Positions 59,178-64,000 of a stretch of 64,000 nt of DNA are shown here, one piece after another. A model generated the notes under the pieces. That model was not told the origin of the DNA and searched no databases. It saw nothing but the letters and a program-made list of their open reading frames with translations. How positions within the stretch are numbered: the first letter of the stretch is position 1; each line of letters begins with the position of its first letter. The DNA is from Flavobacterium sp. ENC (GTDB taxonomy: Bacteria; Bacteroidota; Bacteroidia; Flavobacteriales; Flavobacteriaceae). The DNA lies in contig NZ_JAJMOY010000005.1 in NCBI RefSeq assembly GCF_020991415.1, positions 124,001 to 188,000 of the forward strand, read 5' to 3'. The position numbers and the translations under genes were made by a program.

Positions 59178-60566
59178 TTATTTTTTTGCACTTATAAATT
59201 CATAGTACAGGGCTTTCGATAAAAAAGATTTTTCCTGATAACGCTCTATTTCTCCTTCTCTTGGATCATCAACGAATAAAATATCCAGATTGTGCAATGA
59301 AAAATATTCTCTTCGGGCTTCATCGTTAAAGTTTAAATCACTCAAAAACCTTGGTTCCACTCCTTTGTTTACTGAAATATTATACGTTGTAATCAGATTT
59401 CCCCAATTGACAAAACTGCATAAAAGAATGGTTCCGTAAAAATACCAGACCATCTGATTGAAAAGATAGGCATTTGTTTTTTGGTTTTTGATTTTTAAAA
59501 AAGCATATACTAATCCAATGATTGCCAGGATCAGAAAAGCATAAACACCCAGTCTTTTATAAGTCAGTCCGAAAAAGGAAACATATTCTGAGTTTTTAAC
59601 GATTGTACTTATGATCAGAACTCCGTTTAATACAATCCAGAGTTTTGCAAGCCTTTTCAGGTTTATTGCTTTTTCATCGAAATTAAACCCTCCTTTAAAA
59701 TAGAATAAGATCACCCCAACAGCCATCACGATAGAAAAAATAACGGCATTGACTCTTTCATGCGTTGCGGCACTTAACTGAGACGTTTTAATTACTTCAA
59801 AAAACTGTTCGTAATTGTACGTCGCAACAAAAACAAGAAGCATTACATTTAAAAGCAACAAGGTGATTTCCCCGCTTTTTCTTTCGAAATCCAGATCAAG
59901 AAAAGAGAAGGTATTTTGGTTTTTTACCTGTTCTGCATTCTCAAACTCATTGTCCAGCACCGGATTTTTATCATAACATACATCCGGTACCCAGTAATTC
60001 CAGAAAGAGAATGAAATATAAAATCCCAAAATACTAATCAGAACGATTTGCACGATATCAATATCTAACGTGTAATCAGTAAAAAGGGAAGAGAAATGGT
60101 CGCTTCCAAAAGAATACACTACAAAAAACAGTATCAGGAATATCGCCGGAATCATCACATATGCTACGAGTTTTTTTGCAATATTATTATTGATTTTCCT
60201 TTGTGGAAGCCATTGGCTAAAGATAAAAACGCGCCCTACTGAAGCAAATGCATTTAAAAACACCAGCGGAAAGATCTGAATGATTTTTAGTTTTGTTTCC
60301 TGCGTTTTAAACTGCAGAAAAAGCACGGACATCACAAGGGCTAAAAAAGAAACAAAATCCCCGTACCAGGCAAAAGCAAGGCAGGAAAGCACCGACGTAA
60401 CTACCAAAATTAAATGGAAACGGTCTGTAAACCGATCCTGAAAGTAATAACAGATTAAACCTGTTAGTATCAAACCAAAAATAGCGAGATTAACCCCTAC
60501 TGACTCATTGTAAAAAAGCGGTATAAAAAGAATACTGCAGACTAAGATAAAATGGATTTTTTTCAT
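59178..60566 (-). CDS. Polytopic membrane protein, DUF4153/DUF4173-like
   Basis: A 462-residue protein from ATG 60566, which matches the start of the first hydrophobic segment. About twelve hydrophobic segments are spread through residues 5-395, and a short soluble C-terminus ends with RREYFSLHNLDILFVDDPREGEIERYQEKSF. The arrangement fits the DUF4153/DUF4173 membrane proteins. The function is unknown. It follows a winged-helix regulator by 58 bp, and that gap contains an operator-like repeat, so it may have an additional promoter. Confidence 0.72.
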   Translation of the reverse strand: MKKIHFILVCSILFIPLFYNESVGVNLAIFGLILTGLICYYFQDRFTDRFHLILVVTSVLSCLAFAWYGDFVSFLALVMSVLFLQFKTQETKLKIIQIFPLVFLNAFASVGRVFIFSQWLPQRKINNNIAKKLVAYVMIPAIFLILFFVVYSFGSDHFSSLFTDYTLDIDIVQIVLISILGFYISFSFWNYWVPDVCYDKNPVLDNEFENAEQVKNQNTFSFLDLDFERKSGEITLLLLNVMLLVFVATYNYEQFFEVIKTSQLSAATHERVNAVIFSIVMAVGVILFYFKGGFNFDEKAINLKRLAKLWIVLNGVLIISTIVKNSEYVSFFGLTYKRLGVYAFLILAIIGLVYAFLKIKNQKTNAYLFNQMVWYFYGTILLCSFVNWGNLITTYNISVNKGVEPRFLSDLNFNDEARREYFSLHNLDILFVDDPREGEIERYQEKSFLSKALYYEFISAKK

Positions 60567-60584
60567 GATATAAAATTTAAAAGT

Positions 60585-60601
60585 ACTTTGCATTTCAAAG
60601 T
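60585..60601. promoter_or_regulatory. ACTTTG-N5-CAAAGT operator-like repeat, second site
   Basis: Perfect 6-bp inverted arms with CATTT between, preceded by AAGT (AAGTACTTTG). It lies in the 58-bp gap between the winged-helix gene and the DUF4173-like gene. The plus-strand CAAAGTAA reads TTACTTTG on the minus strand, near the -7 consensus. Identical arms and spacer length are found at 61544-61560. Confidence 0.6.
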
Positions 60602-60624
60602 AATTGGATAAAAAAATAGTGTTA

Positions 60625-60915
60625 TTAGAATTTCATTAATTTTTCAAGACTATTCAGATGCTCCTTAAAGGCAGCGCGGCCAAGATCTGTAACCCTGTAC
60701 GATGTTTTGGGCTTTTTACCCACAAATTCTTTTTTTACTTCAATGTATTGTGCTTTCTCAAGCGCTGAGGAATGACTTGCTAAATTACCATCGGTGATGT
60801 TCAAAAGTGTTTTCATTTCGGTGAAGTCAATCCACTCGTTCACAATCAGAATAGACATAATACCTAATCTGACGCGGCTTTCGAAATCTTTATTTAATTT
60901 ATCAATGATTCCCAT
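60625..60915 (-). CDS. Winged-helix DNA-binding regulator (HTH_34 type)
   Basis: A 96-residue winged-helix protein: KDFESRVRLGIMSILIVNEWIDFTEMKTLLNITDGNLASHSSALEKAQYIEVKKEFVGKKPKTSYRVT. It matches the compact PF13601 (HTH_34) family, close to MarR/ArsR, that usually regulates its own membrane-protein operon. It sits between two copies of one perfect palindrome, the likely binding site. It is separated from the upstream membrane protein gene by only 4 bp. Confidence 0.85.
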   Translation of the reverse strand: MGIIDKLNKDFESRVRLGIMSILIVNEWIDFTEMKTLLNITDGNLASHSSALEKAQYIEVKKEFVGKKPKTSYRVTDLGRAAFKEHLNSLEKLMKF

Positions 60916-60919
60916 TGGT

Positions 60920-61534
60920 TTATTTGTATTTTTTGAACATGATTAGTCCGTACAGGATATGTAAAATTCCAAAACCAATAATCCAGAAAATCAAACCATA
61001 TCCAATGAAAAACAACGAAATACATCCTAAAATAAGCTGGCTGAAACCTAAATATTTCACATCTGAAAAAGTATATTTTTCGGCATTTATCAAGGCTAGT
61101 CCATAGAAAATCAACGTGGTTGGAGCCACTAAAATAAAAATTTTATGGTAAATCAAAGCCAGACAAAATATCCCGCCAATTACCAGAGGGATAGCCAGAT
61201 TGAAAAGCATCTTTTTTGTTGCGGTTGTCCAAATGGGTAAATTGTATTTTTTACTTTTTCGTATTGTAAAAAAGATTCCGAAAACAAAAGCAAAGAGTAA
61301 AATGATCAATCCACTGGTGATTAGTTCTGAAACTAAATTACCATCCAGCAGAATGTGTTCTCCATCAAGATAATTTATTCCGTTTATTTTGAATAACTGG
61401 TAAACATACAATCCTCCTATTAAAGCTGAAAGTCCGGCAAAAACTCCTGAAAGTCCGCTTAAGGATATAAATCTGGAAGAGCGCTCCATCATGGAACGAA
61501 TATGCGATAAATCTTCTTGGTGCTTCTGATTCAT
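60920..61534 (-). CDS. Membrane protein co-transcribed with winged-helix regulator
   Basis: A 204-residue protein with five to six hydrophobic segments (residues about 22-47, 68-92, 105-130, 132-150, 165-200). No named domain is recognised. The N-terminus (HQEDLSHIRSMMERSSRFISLSGLSG) is typical of flavobacterial proteins next to HTH_34 regulators. It is the first gene of the minus-strand operon and has a promoter with both elements overlapping the palindrome. Confidence 0.72.
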   Translation of the reverse strand: MNQKHQEDLSHIRSMMERSSRFISLSGLSGVFAGLSALIGGLYVYQLFKINGINYLDGEHILLDGNLVSELITSGLIILLFAFVFGIFFTIRKSKKYNLPIWTTATKKMLFNLAIPLVIGGIFCLALIYHKIFILVAPTTLIFYGLALINAEKYTFSDVKYLGFSQLILGCISLFFIGYGLIFWIIGFGILHILYGLIMFKKYK

Positions 61535-61543
61535 GGTTAAAGT

Positions 61544-61584
61544 ACTTTGTACTGCAAAGTTATATTTTATTTTGAATTGACAAA
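61544..61584 (-). promoter_or_regulatory. Promoter and operator-like repeat of the membrane operon
   Basis: On the minus strand TTTG (61584-61581), 18-nt spacer, TAACTTTG (61562-61555). The palindrome ACTTTG-TACTG-CAAAGT occupies 61544-61560, so binding would cover the -7 box. The companion site is at 60585-60601. Confidence 0.65.
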
Positions 61585-61673
61585 CAAAAATGTGTTTTTA
61601 TTTGCCATCGAGAAAACTGAACCCTGAAAATTGTAAGCTTTTCTTAAGAGCGAGTCATCCGGAACCTGCAGTT

Positions 61674-61783
61674 GCGTGAGGGATAGGAGCAATCCGCCGC
61701 AGCGGAGCGGATAGCCCGACCGTATTGGCTAAAGGCGCTTATCTCCGGCACCAATGGAGCGCCTTTAGCCAATGCGGTCACGC
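61674..61783. repeat. GC-rich structured element (three-way junction), unexplained
   Basis: This region is clearly GC-richer than its surroundings. Closing stem GCGTGA (61674-61679) / TCACGC (61778-61783); hairpin A ATCCGC (61692-61697) / GCGGAT (61707-61712); hairpin B is a 22-bp arm (61718-61739) pairing with 61758-61779, with one G-T wobble. The outermost two pairs of B compete with the closing stem. It contains no reading frame. The sequence resembles GTGAGGGATAG...CGGATAGCCCG elements seen in Bacteroidota genomes, which I recall only vaguely. Confidence 0.7.
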
Positions 61784-61795
61784 CAAAATATACAA

Positions 61796-61826
61796 ATACA
61801 AAAGCCCATTCTGTTGAACGGGCTTT
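61796..61826 (-). terminator. Terminator of corA
   Basis: AAAGCCCATTC / GAACGGGCTTT stem with one mismatch, 23 bp beyond the corA stop and followed on the minus strand by TTTTGTATTTG. Confidence 0.75.
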
Positions 61827-61848
61827 GTTATGAAATTGCGAAAATTAA

Positions 61849-62778
61849 TCAGAACCATCTTCTGCGTTTGAATAAAAATACTCCAAAGACAGACAGAATA
61901 ATTGAAACGAAAAGAAGAATCCAGATGCCGTATTTGCTTTCTTCAAGGCCATTTGGGACGTTCATCCCGTACAAACTGGCAATCAGCGTTGGAATCATCA
62001 GGATAATAGAAATAGAAGTCATCTGTTTCATTATATTATTCATGTTATTCGAAATCACCGAGGCGTAGGCATCCATCATTCCGGTCAGAATGTTACTGTA
62101 AATATTGGCGGTATCCTGTGCCTGACTTAGTTCGATTTCGACGTCTTCGAGTAAATCTAAATCGTAGTCTGCTTTATGTGCTTTCAGGTTTTTGATGCGT
62201 TGGAATAAAACGTCGTTTGCTTTTAAGGAAGTGATAAAAAAGACCAGACATTTTTCGATTTGAAGCAAGGCCTGCAGTTCTTCATTTTTAATCGATTTCT
62301 CCAGATTATCTTCGGCGAGCTTTATTTTCTGATTGACTTGCTTCAGGTATTTAAGGTACCATACGCTTGATGAAAGCAATAATCGCAAAACCAGATCGGG
62401 ATTATCTTTGACTTCAATGTTTTTACGCTGTGAATAGAAAACGAAATCTGAAATAATTTCCGTTTTGTAAAACGTAATGGTTACGCAGATATCGTCTTTG
62501 AAAATGACACCCAGCGGAATGGTCTGAAAAGGCAGTTTAACGTCGTCACTTTTAATGGGAACGCGCATGATGATTAAGGTCCAGCCGTCTTCGATTTCGA
62601 TACGGGGTCTTTCGTCAATATCTTCAATATCGTTGTAAAAGGCTTCGGGAATCTGAAGCTCTTCTAATAAGTATTTTTTTTCTGTTTCTGATGGATTTTC
62701 AATATTAATCCAGCAGTTTGGAGTCCATTTTGAGATTTCCAGTAATCCGTTGTTGTTTTTGGTGTAAAAGGCTTTCAT
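61849..62778 (-). CDS. corA: CorA-family Mg2+ transporter
   Basis: A 309-residue protein from ATG 62778 (MKAFYTKNNNG). The large N-terminal cytosolic domain (residues 1-245) ends in the long stalk helix, followed by two membrane helices with the pore signature YGMNVPNGLEES between them, the GMN motif of CorA channels. The end is basic (FKRRRWF). It imports Mg2+ (or Co2+/Ni2+) and is expected to pentamerise. It is monocistronic with its own consensus promoter. Confidence 0.93.
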   Translation of the reverse strand: MKAFYTKNNNGLLEISKWTPNCWINIENPSETEKKYLLEELQIPEAFYNDIEDIDERPRIEIEDGWTLIIMRVPIKSDDVKLPFQTIPLGVIFKDDICVTITFYKTEIISDFVFYSQRKNIEVKDNPDLVLRLLLSSSVWYLKYLKQVNQKIKLAEDNLEKSIKNEELQALLQIEKCLVFFITSLKANDVLFQRIKNLKAHKADYDLDLLEDVEIELSQAQDTANIYSNILTGMMDAYASVISNNMNNIMKQMTSISIILMIPTLIASLYGMNVPNGLEESKYGIWILLFVSIILSVFGVFLFKRRRWF

Positions 62779-62889
62779 TTCAAAAATACGGGGTGTTATC
62801 ACAGCATTTTGAAATTTTCAAAAGCTGCTTTTAATTTAATACTAACGAATCATAATCGTCCATTTGGAGAAGTGTTTTTTTAAGTGCTG

Positions 62890-62920
62890 CAAAAGTATCT
62901 TTTATTTTTCAGACCCAAAA
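62890..62920 (-). promoter_or_regulatory. Promoter of corA
   Basis: On the minus strand TTTTG (62920-62916), 18-nt spacer, TACTTTTG (62897-62890), about 112 bp before the corA start. The rest of the gene-free stretch 62779-63178 holds the AATTCCAAATTCC repeat fragment (62968-63000) and the folD terminator. Confidence 0.7.
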
Positions 62921-63130
62921 CTTTAAAGTATTAATTATATATTAAAATGGAACTTTGGACTATTATTTAAATTCCAAATTTAAAAATTCCAAATTCCAAT
63001 TTTTTCCACCGCAACTCTCGTCTTTTTTATTCTTTGCTGGTTAAGCTGAGAGATTCTGGTTTCTATTTTGTATCCTTACAGAACTTAAATTCTACCTCTC
63101 TGTGTGTTAGAAATTTTAGTTCTATAAAGC

Positions 63131-63158
63131 AAAAAAACCTGTTCAATAGAACAGGCTT
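63131..63158 (-). terminator. Terminator of folD
   Basis: CCTGTTC / GAACAGG stem, loop of 4 nt, followed by seven T residues on the minus strand, about 20 bp beyond the stop. Confidence 0.8.
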
Positions 63159-63178
63159 TACTATATATTTAGAGCAAT

Positions 63179-64000
63179 TTATTTTCCCGCGCTTCTCATT
63201 TTGCGTGCCAAAAGCGTATTTTTCAATAACATCGCAATGGTCATTGGTCCTACTCCACCCGGAACAGGCGTAATAAAAGATGCTTTTTTACTTACTTCAC
63301 CAAAATCAACATCGCCTTTTATGACGTACCCTTTTGAATTGGATGCATCCTCTACGCGGGTAATTCCAACATCAATGATTACCACTCCGTCTTTTACCAT
63401 ATCACCTTTTAAAAATTCAGGAACTCCTAAAGCGGTAATGATAATATCGGCATTTTTAGTGAATTCCGCTAAGTTTTTAGTGCGGCTGTGTGTCAGTGTA
63501 ACGGTTGAATCACCAGGATTCCCTTTACGGCTCATTAAGATGCTCATCGGGCGTCCTACGATATGACTTCTTCCAATAACTACTGTATGTTTTCCAGCCG
63601 TTTCTACTTTATAGCGCTCTAACAACTCCATAATTCCAAATGGTGTTGCCGGAATGAAACTTTCCATTTCAAGCGCCATTCTCCCAAAGTTGGTCGGGTG
63701 AAATCCGTCTACATCCTTGTCCGGATCGATCGCTAGTAAGATTTTTTGTTCGTCGATGTGTTTTGGCAATGGTAACTGAACGATATATCCGTCTAGATTA
63801 TCGTCTTCGTTTAGTGCTGCAATTTTATCTAATAAATCGGCTTCGGTAATATCCTCAGGCAAAGCTACTAAAGTGGAATCGAAGCCAATTTGCTGGCAGG
63901 ATTTTACTTTACTTCCCACGTAAGTTAAACTTGCTCCGTTATTCCCTACGATTACTGCTGCCAAATGAGGCACTTTTCCTCCGGCATCTTTAATCGATTG
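63179..64000 (-). CDS. folD: Bifunctional methylenetetrahydrofolate dehydrogenase/cyclohydrolase, 5' part missing
   Basis: The gene runs off the right edge; 273 residues are visible, opening [19 protein letters not shown]. Substrate-binding [15 protein letters not shown]-binding [14 protein letters not shown] and the C-terminal [18 protein letters not shown] identify FolD. The catalytic Lys lies upstream of SYVGSK-like [10 protein letters not shown], and the start codon is outside the window; internal GTG at 63973 is not the true start. It interconverts methylene-, methenyl- and formyl-tetrahydrofolate. Confidence 0.95.
   Translation of the reverse strand, partial: QSIKDAGGKVPHLAAVIVGNNGASLTYVGSKVKSCQQIGFDSTLVALPEDITEADLLDKIAALNEDDNLDGYIVQLPLPKHIDEQKILLAIDPDKDVDGFHPTNFGRMALEMESFIPATPFGIMELLERYKVETAGKHTVVIGRSHIVGRPMSILMSRKGNPGDSTVTLTHSRTKNLAEFTKNADIIITALGVPEFLKGDMVKDGVVIIDVGITRVEDASNSKGYVIKGDVDFGEVSKKASFITPVPGGVGPMTIAMLLKNTLLARKMRSAGK

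Noticed and set aside
61772..62068. Plus-strand frame over the end of corA and the structured element
   Set aside because: It is antisense to corA and has no start context or family.
62803..62830. Short hairpin AGCATTTTGAAA/TTTCAAAAGCTGCT upstream of corA as a Mg riboswitch
   Set aside because: Too short and no conserved M-box elements; a simple A/T hairpin only.

Overview
The window looks like a chromosomal segment of a Flavobacterium-like member of the Bacteroidota. The base composition is AT-rich. Several promoters have the Bacteroidota form TTG-N18..20-TANNTTTG. One large secreted protein carries a type IX secretion (T9SS) C-terminal sorting domain. The gene content (energy transducer TonB, DUF5683, head-GIN/PspC proteins, TPR histidine kinases, LpxK, DUF2683-type antitoxin) is typical of flavobacteria. 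Most of the segment is housekeeping DNA. No prophage, insertion sequence, CRISPR array or integrase gene was seen.

Layout. 1-2042: D-methionine/methionine ABC importer metN(partial)-metI-metQ. 2150-4262: divergent MFS exporter and AraC regulator. 4334-9167: a copper-handling cluster of small Cys-rich secreted protein, DUF3347 protein, HMA-HTH fusion regulator, HMA-membrane fusion and multicopper oxidase with an extra C-terminal domain. 9256-12695: quinone-oxidoreductase-like dehydrogenase with divergent HxlR regulator, small hypotheticals, DUF4442. 12926-17271: DUF4870-PadR-PspC-GIN-GIN envelope cluster. 17452-21549: trxB, a repeat-rich T9SS surface protein and a frameshifted XRE-type regulator remnant. 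21725-21798: tRNA-Pro(TGG). 22133-27441: parA-parB-DUF5683-dapB-lepB-wbqC. 27490-32095: mutL-rhomboid-rhomboid-EEP operon, minus strand. 32273-38397: ribH, TPR protein, recF, DUF2461, a glycosyltransferase, murB. 38472-43344: PaiB-like protein, GT2, ECF sigma factor, TonB, PH-domain protein, M48 protease. 43676-47830: lipA, gapA, hybrid histidine kinase. 47857-49388: lpxK directly behind a RelE/YoeB-type toxin-antitoxin pair. 49587-52495: Nif3 protein, a coiled-coil protein that has lost its zinc ribbon, alpha/beta hydrolase. 52605-54869: ArsR-type regulator divergent from a cytochrome P450-monooxygenase pair. 55001-58909: rluF, LytTR regulator with TPR histidine kinase, an orphan protein. 59178-61534: a self-contained membrane operon with a winged-helix regulator and two matching operator-like palindromes. 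61849-64000: corA and folD (5' end outside the window).

The most interesting material is outside the core genes. (i) The 59.2-61.6 kb operon has the perfect inverted repeat ACTTTG-N5-CAAAGT twice, once before the first gene and once before the last, with the regulator gene between them. (ii) The copper cluster contains a regulator in which a heavy-metal-binding-like domain appears fused directly to an AraC-type helix-turn-helix. (iii) The P450/monooxygenase pair lacks the usual I-helix acid-alcohol motif and shares a palindrome-containing intergenic region with its regulator. (iv) The intergenic DNA is populated by several unrelated families of dispersed palindromic repeats. These include a GC-rich element at 61674-61783 that can fold into a three-way junction with a 22-bp arm, and two inverted copies of a roughly 70-bp element bracketing the T9SS gene and the dead regulator.

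All functional names rest on motif recognition by eye. No database search or structure prediction was run.
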